Assembly: GCF_008923185.1 (NCBI RefSeq)
Contig: NZ_WBMT01000037.1
Span: forward strand, 1 to 64,000
Reading direction: 5' to 3'
Source of the DNA: Actinomadura rudentiformis
Lineage (GTDB): Bacteria > Actinomycetota > Actinomycetes > Streptosporangiales > Streptosporangiaceae
DNA: 64,000 nucleotides
In this document: piece by piece, positions 25,904 to 34,279 of the stretch
Position numbering within the stretch: position 1 is the stretch's first letter
Layout: every line of letters begins with the position of its first letter
Notes under the pieces: model-generated
The model's database searches: none
What the model saw: the letters and a program-made list of their open reading frames with translations, nothing else
Told to the model about the DNA's origin: nothing
Position numbers and translations under genes: made by a program

Positions 25904-26005
25904 GCGGAGGCCCTCGTCGTGCCTGGGCTCCTCCAGACCCCCGACTATGCGGGGGCGCTCCTTACGGCTGGCAGGGCCGACGATGTGGAGGCCGCTATGT
26001 CTAGC
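25904..26005 (+). pseudogene. Inverted internal fragment of a DUF5753 regulator
   Basis: On the plus strand residues EALVVPGLLQTPDYAGALL followed by TAGRADDVEAA are unmistakable DUF5753 core sequence. They lie within 10 bp of the oppositely oriented C-terminal remnant. The two pieces together suggest one regulator gene broken by an inversion, or two decayed genes joined. The frame stays open into the next small gene but the protein has neither HTH nor C-terminus. Confidence 0.65.
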
Positions 26006-26101
26006 GGAGACGCGACAAGTGTCTCCGGAAAGCGGATGCCCGTCAGGAGATGTCAAGAAGTCGCAGTAGATGGGCGGTGGGTGGGCGGAATGAGGCGCGA
26101 C

Positions 26102-26338
26102 ATGCGACACAACAGCGGCAATTCTCTTCAAACTCCGCAAGAGCGGGCAGAAGCCCTACGACAGAAGCACCGTGGCCGGTGGATGGTCCTCTGGTCGGTG
26201 TATGAGACGCGCTTCATCGCTTATCCAGTGTGGATAGGCGGCGGTCATATGCTCCGGGCAAGGACCGAGGCGGAGTTGGAGCGGCAGATGTCCGAGATCG
26301 AGCAAGCGTCGCTGCCGGTTCAGCCGGATCAACCGTGA
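26102..26338 (+). CDS. Small hypothetical protein of an actinomycete regulator-associated type
   Basis: A 78-residue protein. Residues about 10-65 (ERAEALRQKHRGRWMVLWSV then FIAYPVWIGG and ARTEAELERQMSEIE) resemble short actinomycete proteins often found beside DUF5753/DUF397 genes. These have a Trp-rich strand hairpin and then a 'RTxxEL' helix. No function is known. ATG 26102 has a modest GAGG upstream; an in-frame ATG 12 bp earlier is possible. Its stop overlaps the next gene (GTGA), suggesting a two-gene unit. Confidence 0.6.
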   Translation: MRHNSGNSLQTPQERAEALRQKHRGRWMVLWSVYETRFIAYPVWIGGGHMLRARTEAELERQMSEIEQASLPVQPDQP

Positions 26339-26592
26339 CGGCCGATGACGTTGGACGGGAGTCACAGCGGGCCATGCTGCTGGCAGCCATGGAGGTGGCC
26401 AGAGCCGCCTACGAAGAAGCCCTGCTCAAGCACGGTATGTTGCCGTCCACGGTGGCCTTGATCCACACCTACGCGGAGGCCAACCTCGCCGCGCTGGAAG
26501 AAGAACCGGACGATCCGATGGTTAGCTTGCTGGACACGGCGACCCCTTTTCCAGACAACGATCGCGACGTACCGGAGCAATCACCGCCATAG
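26335..26592 (+). CDS. Small hypothetical acidic protein
   Basis: An 85-residue acidic, largely helical protein, starting with GTG that overlaps the previous stop by 4 bp. It contains MEVARAAYEEALLKHGM and AEANLAALEEEPDDP. No family is recognised. The overlap with its neighbour is the main evidence that it is translated. Confidence 0.5.
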   Translation: MTADDVGRESQRAMLLAAMEVARAAYEEALLKHGMLPSTVALIHTYAEANLAALEEEPDDPMVSLLDTATPFPDNDRDVPEQSPP

Positions 26593-27093
26593 ACCTCTTC
26601 AGGCTTGGCAGAGTGAATTTCGTTCCATGCAGGACACTAAGAACTGCCCATCGAGACCGTCGTGGATAACAAGAAGGAAGAACGCCACAGCTGGGGCGCG
26701 GCGCGAGCGGACAGGTGTGGGTTCTCAGCGATGGTTGACGTCGAGCCACGTTCCCAGCGTTGGTGGCGGCCTGCGGGCAGGTGACACACCGATGATGCCG
26801 GCGGGATAACCGTTTCCACATCAACGAGCACCATGTGTTGGAGCGGTCCTGGGCGCTCTGACCCTCGCGGCCGCCTTTCACGTTCTTGGTGACCCCTGGC
26901 CAACGTCACGAGGATGATCGGCATCGCTCCTGCGGCTCGCCGCAGCTCTGGATTCCTGACCCCGGCGGCTTACCACCGGGCATGTCCGGCCGGTGGTGCC
27001 GGGAGTGGCCGCAGACCAGGACCCGGAACGTGATCGGGCTGCTGTTCCAGTCAGCTGAGACCGCCGCCCCGGCCCAGCGGGTTAAGAGGTCGT
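26593..27093. other. Gene-free stretch, probably decayed DNA
   Basis: No frame gives a recognisable protein. It lies next to IS5-family debris and probably derives from disrupted mobile or accessory sequence, but no specific element could be identified. Confidence 0.45.
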
Positions 27094-27189
27094 TCATTTG
27101 GTGAGCCGGCGGCAGCAGCTGAGGGTTGCGGCGATGCCGACGAAGGCGGGGAAGTGTTCGGGTTTGCGTTCGTAGCGGCCGTTTCGGCC
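27094..27189 (-). pseudogene. C-terminal remnant of an IS5-family transposase
   Basis: The minus frame GRYERKPEHFPAFVGIAATL followed by SCCRRLTK and a stop matches the conserved C-terminus of actinomycete IS5-like transposases (RYERKAEHFLAF...CYRRLTK type). Only about 31 codons survive. The upstream catalytic region is missing, and no terminal inverted repeat was seen. Confidence 0.7.
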
Positions 27190-27280
27190 CGCGTGGGCGA
27201 CGTGCGTTTGGCCCATCGCCGCCCGAAGCCTGGGCCGCTGCAGACCGGGGACGCGGGTTTCGTACGGCCTGGTTGACGAG

Positions 27281-28012
27281 CTACCAGGGCACCACCCCGG
27301 CGTCTTCGAAGAAGGAGCCGGTTGGGCCGTTGTCGGGCAGGGTGGCCAGGTGGATGGCTATGGCGGCGCCTTGTTGGGCGGTGCGGATGCCGCGGAAGCC
27401 GTTGAGGTCGGTTGCGCAGTAGCCGGGGCAGGCGGCGTTGATCAGGATGTTGGTGTCGTGCAGTTCCTTGGCGTACTGGAGGGTCACGGCGTTGAGGAAG
27501 GTCTTGGAGGGCGAGTAGGCGGCGGAGATCGGGCCTACGGCCTCCACGCCGGACTGAGAACTCTGGCGGGTGAGAGACCCGACGCTGCTGGACATGTTCA
27601 CGATTCGCGGTGCGGCGGACCGCCTGAGCAGCGGCAGCATGGCGTTGGTGACGCGGATGACGCCGATCACGTTGGTCTCCACGACCGTTCGCATGGTCGC
27701 GGGGTCGACGGTCGTGGGTGTCTGTGGCATCCCACCGGTCACCCCGGCGTTGTTGACCAGCACGTCAAGCCGTCCGAAACGCTCGGAGAACAGGGAGGCT
27801 GCGGCAGTGACGCTCTCGTCGGAGGTCACGTCGAGGGGTACCGCGAACGCGTCGACTCCCTCGGCGCGGAGTTTCTCGACGGCCGCCGAGAGCCGCTCCG
27901 GGGACCTGGCCCCCACGCCGACGGTGTGGCCAAGGGCGCCGAGTCCGACGGCGATCTCGTATCCGATTCCCTTGTTAGCGCCGGTGATCAGCGTGATCGT
28001 CTGTTCGCTCAT
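27281..28012 (-). CDS. SDR family oxidoreductase (carbonyl-reductase-like)
   Basis: A 243-residue classical short-chain dehydrogenase. The cofactor motif TGANKGIG is at residues 9-16, NNAG near 86, a Ser in VNMSSSVGSL near 140, and YSPSK (catalytic Tyr and Lys) near 165. ANKGIGYEIA and the long insert before YSPSK resemble plant/actinomycete carbonyl-reductase-like SDRs. It is divergent from a LysR regulator across 95 bp containing a palindrome, the usual arrangement for LysR control. The substrate is unknown. Confidence 0.9.
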   Translation of the reverse strand: MSEQTITLITGANKGIGYEIAVGLGALGHTVGVGARSPERLSAAVEKLRAEGVDAFAVPLDVTSDESVTAAASLFSERFGRLDVLVNNAGVTGGMPQTPTTVDPATMRTVVETNVIGVIRVTNAMLPLLRRSAAPRIVNMSSSVGSLTRQSSQSGVEAVGPISAAYSPSKTFLNAVTLQYAKELHDTNILINAACPGYCATDLNGFRGIRTAQQGAAIAIHLATLPDNGPTGSFFEDAGVVPW

Positions 28013-28064
28013 ACCCGAAATCCTGGCCGTACGGCCGAGAGCACTCCAACACCGCCTGGGTAGC

Positions 28065-28089
28065 GATCAATACCTCGCGGGTATTGATC
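28065..28089. promoter_or_regulatory. Palindromic LysR-type operator
   Basis: A perfect 10-bp inverted repeat, GATCAATACC (28065-28074) and GGTATTGATC (28080-28089), with a 5-bp spacer. It contains a T-N11-A LysR core in the divergent SDR/LysR intergenic space, 18 bp before the LysR start. Confidence 0.75.
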
Positions 28090-28107
28090 CCCGGGTACGG
28101 TGAGAGC

Positions 28108-28938
28108 ATGGAGACGCGAGAGTTGCGGTACTTCGTCGCCGTCGCCGAGGAACTCCATTTCGGCCGCGCCGCCGAGCGCCTCGGGATCGCCCAGCCGCCC
28201 CTCTCGCGGGCGATCAAGCAGCTGGAACGCCGCCTGGGCGTTCAGCTTCTCGAACGTACCAGCCGTACGGTCGAACTCACCGAGGCCGGAAAGGTCCTGC
28301 TCAGAGAGGGCCGGGCTGCCCTCGACGCGGTCGACGCCGCCGCCCGCCGCACCCGCCGCGCCGCCGCCGGGGAGCCGAAACTGGTGCTGGTCACCAAGGC
28401 CGGGGCGTCGGGTGAACTGCTGCCCAAACTCCTGGACGCCTACGCCGCCGAACCCGGCGCGGTCTCCGTCGAGGTCCTGCTGTGCGGGATCGGGCAGCAG
28501 GAGCGGCTGCTCCGCGACGGCCGGGCCGACGTGGGCCTGCTGCACAGGCCGTTCGACTCGACGACCGGCCTGGACATCGAGGAGCTGAGCACCGAGGGCC
28601 AGATTCTGGTCCTGCCGAAAGACCATCCCCTCGAAAGCCGTACGGACCTGCGCATGGCCGACATCGCCGGCCTTCCGCTGCCACGCTGGCCGCACAGCGA
28701 CGGCGGCTACCCCGACGGACCGGGACCCGAGGTGCACGACCACGCCCAGCTCCTGCAGCTGATCGCGCTGGGCAGGGCGGTGGCCCTACTGCCGGAGACC
28801 GCCCGGACCCATCTCCGCCGCGACCTGGCCTTCGTGCCGATCCTGGACGCGCCGACCGTCACCACCGTGATCGCCTGGCCGCCGCACAGCCGGTCCCTGG
28901 CCCTCGCCGGGCTGATCCAGACGGCCACCCGCCTTTAG
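28108..28938 (+). CDS. LysR family transcriptional regulator
   Basis: A 276-residue LysR regulator. The winged HTH occupies residues 1-60 (LRYFVAVAEELHFGRAAERL, then QPPLSRAIKQLE) and the effector domain covers about 87-276. ATG 28108 begins the standard METRELRYF start. It probably controls the divergent SDR gene and itself through the palindrome at 28065-28089. The inducer is unknown. Confidence 0.92.
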   Translation: METRELRYFVAVAEELHFGRAAERLGIAQPPLSRAIKQLERRLGVQLLERTSRTVELTEAGKVLLREGRAALDAVDAAARRTRRAAAGEPKLVLVTKAGASGELLPKLLDAYAAEPGAVSVEVLLCGIGQQERLLRDGRADVGLLHRPFDSTTGLDIEELSTEGQILVLPKDHPLESRTDLRMADIAGLPLPRWPHSDGGYPDGPGPEVHDHAQLLQLIALGRAVALLPETARTHLRRDLAFVPILDAPTVTTVIAWPPHSRSLALAGLIQTATRL

Positions 28939-28946
28939 AGCTGGAC

Positions 28947-29160
28947 TCATGTGGCGGGGCAGCGGTAGCAGATGAGTGTGCAGGCAATGGCGGCGAAAGC
29001 CAGGAAATGGTCGCCTGTGCGTTCGTAGCGGCGGTGCAGGCGGCGGCAGCCGTTCAACCATGCCATCAGGCGTTCTACGACCCAGCGGTATCGGCCGAGC
29101 CTGGTGGAGGAGTCGATGCCGAGTCCGGGCGATGCGCGGGGTGATCTCCGCGCTGGCGTA
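28947..29160 (-). pseudogene. Frameshifted C-terminal remnant of an IS5-family transposase
   Basis: Minus-strand frame 28947-29123 reads LGIDSSTRLGRYRWVVERLM, continuing AWLNGCRRLHRRYER and ending LICYRCPAT, the DDE-domain Glu helix and C-terminus of IS5-type transposases. The preceding residues (SAEITPRIAR, 29125-29160) are in another frame, so a frameshift lies near 29124. The rest of the element is absent. Confidence 0.8.
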
Positions 29161-29227
29161 GCCATTGGCGATGCCGGGCGAAGTCGTCGGCTCCTCAGAA
29201 TCTGCCGCACGCTGGCAACTGGGTACT

Positions 29228-29470
29228 GTGATCGCCCTCACCGACGACACGGGTCGACTGCTCTGGGTCTCGGCGGCCCGGCCCGGACATACCTCGGAGA
29301 TCACCGCCTGCCGTCACGACCGGCTCACCGTCAGGCTGCGGGCGGCCGGCCTCGGAGCCGTATCCGACCCGGGATTCGTCGGGCTCGACGACAGCGGTCC
29401 CGACGCCGATCCGGCGGTGATCACCGGTTACAACGCCGCCCGGAGCCGAGCCGCCGCCCGCCGCCGAGGG
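29228..29470 (+). pseudogene. Plus-strand transposase DDE-domain fragment
   Basis: The frame reads VIALTDDTGRLLWVSAARPG, then HTSEITACRHDRL and LGAVSDPGFVGLDD, matching the central DDE_Tnp_4/IS5-like catalytic region. It is oriented opposite to the C-terminal remnant immediately to its left and lacks both ends. Confidence 0.65.
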
Positions 29471-29474
29471 GCGT

Positions 29475-29552
29475 TTTCTAAACGCCATCCTCTGCGTGAA
29501 CCAGGCCGGGCTCCCCTGGCGTCACCTCCTGCTCGACCACCCGAACAACGAC
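29475..29552 (+). pseudogene. IS5-family transposase N-terminal fragment
   Basis: A frame different from the neighbouring DDE fragment reads FLNAILCVNQAGLPWRHLLL then DHPNN, like the LNAILYxxRTGxxWRxLPxDFPP N-terminal region of IS5-type transposases. It follows a central fragment, so the order is scrambled, pointing to nested insertions and decay. Confidence 0.6.
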
Positions 29553-29563
29553 TCACGGCGTGG

Positions 29564-29589
29564 TAGGTTATAGGTCGACCACTAACATA
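29564..29589. promoter_or_regulatory. 26-bp imperfect palindrome, probable TetR operator
   Basis: Ten of thirteen positions per half are symmetric around the centre GGTCGACC. It lies 9 bp upstream of the NTF2-like gene start and contains a TATAGG hexamer that could be part of the promoter. The TetR gene downstream in the same unit is the likely binder. Confidence 0.6.
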
Positions 29590-29598
29590 GGAGCGAAA

Positions 29599-30069
29599 AT
29601 GACGGTCAAGGAAGACGCCGCCCGCCGCGCCGCTGCCCAGCACGCCGTGGCCGAGCACCTGCGCCTCACCGCTGCCGGCCACACCGAGGAGTGGGTGAAG
29701 CTGTTCGCCCCGGACGCGGTGCTCGAGTTCCCGTACGCCCCGGCCGGCGTGCCTCAGCGGGTCACAGGGCGAGACGCACTGCGCGCGCACATGAGCAACT
29801 TTCCCAAGACCTTTGACGTGGAGTTCGTCGACCTGGTGTTCCACGAGACGGTCGATCCGAGTCTGGTGATCGCCGAATTCCGCTCGAAGGGCACGGCCCT
29901 GCCGACCGGCAAGCCGTACGAGCAGACGTGCATCTCCGTCGTCCGGACCGATGGCGACGCGCGGATCATCCACTACCTGGACTACTGGAACCCGCTGGTG
30001 GCGATCGAGGCGCTCACCTCCCACGACGTGCCGTCCGACGCCGACCGCAGCGTGGCTTTTGGAGGCTGA
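29599..30069 (+). CDS. SnoaL/NTF2-like (PhzA/B-type) protein
   Basis: A 156-residue NTF2-fold protein. It has an N-terminal helix, then FAPDAVLEFPYAPAGVPQ with the usual entrance-strand pattern, GRDALRAHM, and a C-terminal strand RIIHYLDYWNPL. This matches the SnoaL-like/PhzA-PhzB group (small ketosteroid-isomerase-like enzymes or binding proteins). ATG 29599 follows ATAGGAG. It is 25 bp upstream of a TetR gene and probably co-transcribed with it under the palindrome at 29564-29589. Confidence 0.8.
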   Translation: MTVKEDAARRAAAQHAVAEHLRLTAAGHTEEWVKLFAPDAVLEFPYAPAGVPQRVTGRDALRAHMSNFPKTFDVEFVDLVFHETVDPSLVIAEFRSKGTALPTGKPYEQTCISVVRTDGDARIIHYLDYWNPLVAIEALTSHDVPSDADRSVAFGG

Positions 30070-30094
30070 GGGGAGCCGTGCTTGACTGACGCCC

Positions 30095-30643
30095 ATGCCT
30101 GCCGCCGGTACCAGCACGAAGAGCGACGAACGACGTCGGGCCATCGTGGCCGCCGCGGTCGACTGCTTCGCGCAAAAGGGTTTCTACGGTACGACGACGC
30201 ACGAGATCGCAGACTGGGTCGGCGTCTCTCAGCCGTATCTCTATCGCCTGTACCCGAACAAGGAAGCACTGTTCGCGGCGGTGGTCGACCACGTGTCCGT
30301 CGTCATGACCGACACGCTGGTCACTCACTCGCCGGCGTCGGATGGGGCCAGGCCGGCGCCCGAGGCGGCGTTGGACGCGGCGCGCGGCGCCTACGCCGCG
30401 CTCGTCGCGGACCGGAACATCCTGCGTTTCCTCATGCACGCGAACTGTGCCACCGGCGAGCCGCTGGTGGAGCAGGCCGTGCGCCGGTGCTACGCCAAGC
30501 AGGTTGACACCGTTCGGCAGCTGCTGGGCGACGACGAGGCCGTGCGGCGCTGGTTCGGCGCCGGAATGCTCGACAACGTGGTCGCCGTGCTGGGTCTGGC
30601 CGACATCGATGAGCCGTGGGCGCACGTCCTCACCGCTCGATGA
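30095..30643 (+). CDS. TetR/AcrR family regulator
   Basis: A 182-residue TetR repressor. The HTH at residues 12-58 contains DERRRAIVAAAVDCFAQKGF, TTTHEIADWVGVSQPYLYRL and YPNKEALF in order. The C-terminal ligand domain is variable. The start at 30095 gives a short disordered N-terminus. It is the second gene of the NTF2-TetR pair and likely represses it. Confidence 0.9.
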   Translation: MPAAGTSTKSDERRRAIVAAAVDCFAQKGFYGTTTHEIADWVGVSQPYLYRLYPNKEALFAAVVDHVSVVMTDTLVTHSPASDGARPAPEAALDAARGAYAALVADRNILRFLMHANCATGEPLVEQAVRRCYAKQVDTVRQLLGDDEAVRRWFGAGMLDNVVAVLGLADIDEPWAHVLTAR

Positions 30644-30662
30644 CCCGACACTGGCAGGGAAG

Positions 30663-30702
30663 GGCCCCGCGCGAAGGGCCGGTGTGGGTCTCGTGCGGGG
30701 CC
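30663..30702 (-). terminator. Hairpin terminator between the convergent TetR and subtilase genes
   Basis: GGCCCCGCGCGA (30663-30674) pairs with TCGTGCGGGGCC (30691-30702) over a 16-nt loop, with one G-U pair. It lies 14 bp past the subtilase stop and also downstream of the TetR gene. Confidence 0.6.
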
Positions 30703-30716
30703 GGTTCAGAAAGGGA

Positions 30717-33700
30717 TCAGCGGATTCTGTAAGCGCGGATGATGTCCTGGTCGATGGCGTTGCCCTTGGCGTCCGTGGCGTGGACGCGAATGGAGACGCC
30801 CTGGCCGGAGGTCGCCTTGGGCAGGGGGGCGCTGAAGCGGCCGGATCCCAGGGACGTGACCTGCGCCGACTGCCAGGTCTTGCCGTCGTCCAGGGACGTC
30901 CAGAGCTTCAGGCTCTTGCCCGCCGGGACGTCGAACGTGGCGGGCTTGCCCGTGGGCTTGCCGAGCAGGTCGAGCGCCAGGTCGTAGTCCACGGTCACCA
31001 GTGGGAGGGCCACGCTCTCCTGTCCCGACGGCGCTGCCGAACGGAACGTCCACTTCGTGGAGGTCCGCACCGACACGGGTAGCACGTCGGACGCGTCGTT
31101 CTCGTACGTCAGCTCGTAGTTCGCCGCGCGGGTGGGAACGGCGAAGCGGGCAGGACGGTCATGGCTGTCGCCGTCGTACTCGCCGATCTTCTTGCCGTCC
31201 GCGCTGAGCGCCATGCGCCTGCCCTTGACGCCGTCGAGAATGCAGTCCCAGCCGTCCGGACGCGCCTGCATGTCGACGAGTGCGATCGTCATCTCGCCCC
31301 GCGTACGGGCCGTCTGCGCGGGTTGGCACTGGTTGTCGGTGAGGTTCGGCTGGTTGGCGGGGCCCGGCCTCAGCGGCTGGCGGCCCCAGGTGAGGGTCGT
31401 CCTGCTGCCCGGCTTGAACTCGGAGGCCGGAGGGAGATCGACCCACTCGATGGTGCGCGGAGCTCCATAGCCGAACCAGATCGTGCCGGCCGGCGCCAGC
31501 AGGTAGTCGGTCCGGGTGGAGCCCGCCGGCACGTCGCTGGACGAGTCGGCCAGCTGCAGCCCCTCGGGCGTGACCCCGACGCGCCGTTCGCGCATGTCCA
31601 TGGAGGTGTCGCCGTCGAACGCGGCGAACCGCTGCTCCACCTGGGCCATCCGCGCCTGGTCGGCCGGGGTGATCACGGTGGCGGGGTCGCCGGTCGAGAA
31701 GGGCTCGATCAGGTCGTACACCTTCCCGGGCGCGGTCAGCCGGTGTCCGCCGTACGCCTTGAGGCTGCCGGTCTGGACGCCGCCCATCGGCTGGACGTAC
31801 ACGGTCTGGCCCTCCGCCATGCCGTTGTAGAGCATCGTGGCCCAGGAGCCCTGCCGGAGCGTCCGGAGGAGGGCGGCCGTCGTCGTGACCTCCTTGGTCT
31901 CCAGTCCCTGCACGCTCGCCTTGACAGGCTTCGCCACGGATCCGTCCAGGGTGACCGTGAGGTCCCGGTCGACGAGCACCTCGGGAGTACCGGCTATGGC
32001 GCCGCGCATGACCTCACCGTTGCCGTCGGTGTCGTACACCTTGCCCAGCACGCCGTAGCGGCCCGCGGGCACGCGCACCTGGGTCGTCCCCTCGGTGTTG
32101 ACCTCAGTCCAGTTGCTGTAGATCGCGGCGTTGGCGAGGTTCATGATCTCGGCTTTCGCCGTGGTCTTCCCCTCGGCCGAGTTCGGTAGGGGCTTGGCCA
32201 CGATGGTGAGGGTGTGGCTCGGTGGCTCGACGTAGAACGTCACGGGCGTGCGGATCGTCACGCCCCCGCCCTTGGCGGTCACCTCCGCTGTGTAGAGGCC
32301 AGGGGCCTTGGGTGCCTTGACCTCGAACGCGACATGGTTGCTGCCGCCCGCCGGGATCTCCACCGTCGCGGGCACGGACGCCACTCCGGAGATGATCCTG
32401 CCCTCGCGATCGGTGACCTTGACGGACAGGTCGAGCGAGGCCGCGCCCGCCGTGGACCTCCAGCCGATCTTGGCGGACAGCGCCGGGTGCGCGGGGTACG
32501 CGGACGTCCCCAGGTGCGGTGCGGCCAGGGCCGCGACGACCGGCGCGGTCACCGCCGTGCCCGCGTTGAGGCGTCCGGAACCCCGTTCGAAGGCGTCGCC
32601 GCCGGTGGCCGGGTCGGTGGAGCCGACGAGCGCCGCTTTGATCTGCTGGGGCGTCCAGTCCGGGTGCCTTTGCAGGACGAGTGCCGCGGCGCCCGCGACG
32701 TGCGGAGCCGCCATGGACGTGCCCGAGGAGGACGTGTACTCGGCGTCGAGCACGTTGCCCATCCTGGTGCCCTGGGCGCGGGCCGCGATGATGTCGACGC
32801 CGGGTGCGACGATCTCGGGCTTGGCGGCGTACCGGCCAGTGCGCGGGCCGCGGCTGGAGAACTCGGCGAGCTTGTCGGACCCGTTGACGGCACCGACCGC
32901 GAGGGCCTCGTCGGCCGTCGCCGGGGTGGAGACGGAGGAGATCTCCCCTGCGTTGCCCGCCGCCACGACGAACAGGGTGCCGTGCTTCTGGGTCAGCGTG
33001 TTGAGGGCCTCGGCCAGCGGGTCGGTGCCGTCGGACGGGTCGCCACCGAGGCTCATGTTGACGACCTTGGCGCGCGAGGCGGCCCACTCCATGCCCGCGA
33101 GCACGCCCGAGTCCGTTCCGTTGCCGTCGTCGTCCAGGACCTTGCCGATCAGCAGTTCGGCGTCCGGGGCGACGCCCTTGCGTTCACCCTTGGCTGCGGC
33201 GCCGGTGCCCGCGATGGTCGCGGCGACGTGCGTGCCGTGCCCGAACCGGTCCGCGGTGTCGGGCGACTCGCTGAAGTTCGCCGTCTCGGCGACGCGTCCC
33301 CTGAGATCCGGATGGTCCGGATCCACCCCGGTGTCCAGCACGGCGACCCTCGTCCCGCGCCCGGTGGCCCCCGCGCCCCATGCCCGCGGCGCCCCGACCT
33401 GCGTCAGGTTGCGGTCGAGCTTCCCCGCCGCCCGCGCACTGCCGGGCGTCACCGCGCCCCGCGCACTGCCGGGCAGGGCGGTCGCCGAGCGGGCACCGGC
33501 AGGGAGGGTGGTGGCCTTGAGCTTGCGGTCGAGCCAGATGTGCTTGACGCCGGTGGTCAGCGCGCGAGAGGACGTGCGGAGGCCGGCGAGCGCGTTGCCC
33601 AGGTTGGGCGCCTTGGCCCGCGGCTGGCGCACAGCGACCGCGCCGATGCTCGGCAGGGCCCGGGTCTCCCGCAGGTTCCCGCCGAGGGCGGCCTTGGCGC

Positions 33701-34106
33701 GGGCCGTTCCCGAGCGTTGGACGATCAGCGGCAGCTCGCGGCTGCGCGCGTCGTCGTACCCCTGCTCGATCAGCTCGGTCACATCGAACAGCGCGGGGTC
33801 GATCACCTTCCCGACCAGCCCGGTCATGTCGGCGGGCAGCACGACCACGTGGCCGTCGGGCCGGATGCTGGTGCTGAACGTCCGGTTCTTGCGCCCGCTG
33901 CCGGGGGTGACCGTCACGAGCGGCAGGCGGCCTTTGACCGGTCGGACCTTCACCATGTCGCCGGTGAGGAGCGTCACGGTCCGCGTGGGTCCGGCCGGGG
34001 CGGGCGCCGTGTCGGCACCCGCCGGGAAGGTCGGGCCGAGCGGTACGGCGAGAGCGCCTATGAGGCCCGCGCCGAGCGCGGCGCGGGCGATACGTCTAGG
34101 GGGCAT
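30717..34106 (-). CDS. Secreted S8 (subtilisin-like) serine peptidase
   Basis: A 1,129-residue secreted subtilase. The Sec signal spans residues 1-36 (PRRIARAALGAG, hydrophobic, then AGADTAPA). A propeptide-like region reaches about 230. The catalytic residues are Asp258 (AVLDTGVD), His290 (FGHGTHVA), Asn385 (VAAGNAGE) and Ser464 (SSGTSMAAPH). The ~600-residue C-terminal part holds Ig/Fn3-like beta domains (conserved pieces VVVLPADMT, GLYTAEVTAKGG). ATG 34106 is preferred because AAGGAGATCAA precedes it. It probably degrades extracellular protein. It is divergent from a MarR gene. Confidence 0.92.
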   Translation of the reverse strand: MPPRRIARAALGAGLIGALAVPLGPTFPAGADTAPAPAGPTRTVTLLTGDMVKVRPVKGRLPLVTVTPGSGRKNRTFSTSIRPDGHVVVLPADMTGLVGKVIDPALFDVTELIEQGYDDARSRELPLIVQRSGTARAKAALGGNLRETRALPSIGAVAVRQPRAKAPNLGNALAGLRTSSRALTTGVKHIWLDRKLKATTLPAGARSATALPGSARGAVTPGSARAAGKLDRNLTQVGAPRAWGAGATGRGTRVAVLDTGVDPDHPDLRGRVAETANFSESPDTADRFGHGTHVAATIAGTGAAAKGERKGVAPDAELLIGKVLDDDGNGTDSGVLAGMEWAASRAKVVNMSLGGDPSDGTDPLAEALNTLTQKHGTLFVVAAGNAGEISSVSTPATADEALAVGAVNGSDKLAEFSSRGPRTGRYAAKPEIVAPGVDIIAARAQGTRMGNVLDAEYTSSSGTSMAAPHVAGAAALVLQRHPDWTPQQIKAALVGSTDPATGGDAFERGSGRLNAGTAVTAPVVAALAAPHLGTSAYPAHPALSAKIGWRSTAGAASLDLSVKVTDREGRIISGVASVPATVEIPAGGSNHVAFEVKAPKAPGLYTAEVTAKGGGVTIRTPVTFYVEPPSHTLTIVAKPLPNSAEGKTTAKAEIMNLANAAIYSNWTEVNTEGTTQVRVPAGRYGVLGKVYDTDGNGEVMRGAIAGTPEVLVDRDLTVTLDGSVAKPVKASVQGLETKEVTTTAALLRTLRQGSWATMLYNGMAEGQTVYVQPMGGVQTGSLKAYGGHRLTAPGKVYDLIEPFSTGDPATVITPADQARMAQVEQRFAAFDGDTSMDMRERRVGVTPEGLQLADSSSDVPAGSTRTDYLLAPAGTIWFGYGAPRTIEWVDLPPASEFKPGSRTTLTWGRQPLRPGPANQPNLTDNQCQPAQTARTRGEMTIALVDMQARPDGWDCILDGVKGRRMALSADGKKIGEYDGDSHDRPARFAVPTRAANYELTYENDASDVLPVSVRTSTKWTFRSAAPSGQESVALPLVTVDYDLALDLLGKPTGKPATFDVPAGKSLKLWTSLDDGKTWQSAQVTSLGSGRFSAPLPKATSGQGVSIRVHATDAKGNAIDQDIIRAYRIR

Positions 34107-34249
34107 TTGATCTCCTTCCACTGCGGTATCACCCGAAGGGATGGATCACGTTCCCCGAGAGGCTCAGCGGGCGCGGGACACGACAGCGCGACTCTCTGCG
34201 CGCCGGTAAGGTGAGCGCTAAGATAATTAGGGCTTGCGTGAATATCAAG

Positions 34250-34267
34250 TAGATGAACGCTCATCTA
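34250..34267. promoter_or_regulatory. Palindrome upstream of the MarR gene
   Basis: TAGATGA (34250-34256) and TCATCTA (34261-34267) form a perfect 7-bp inverted repeat with a 4-bp spacer, 12 bp before the MarR start codon. It is a candidate MarR autoregulatory site that could also influence the divergent subtilase. Confidence 0.6.
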
Positions 34268-34279
34268 TTTGGAGGTGTC

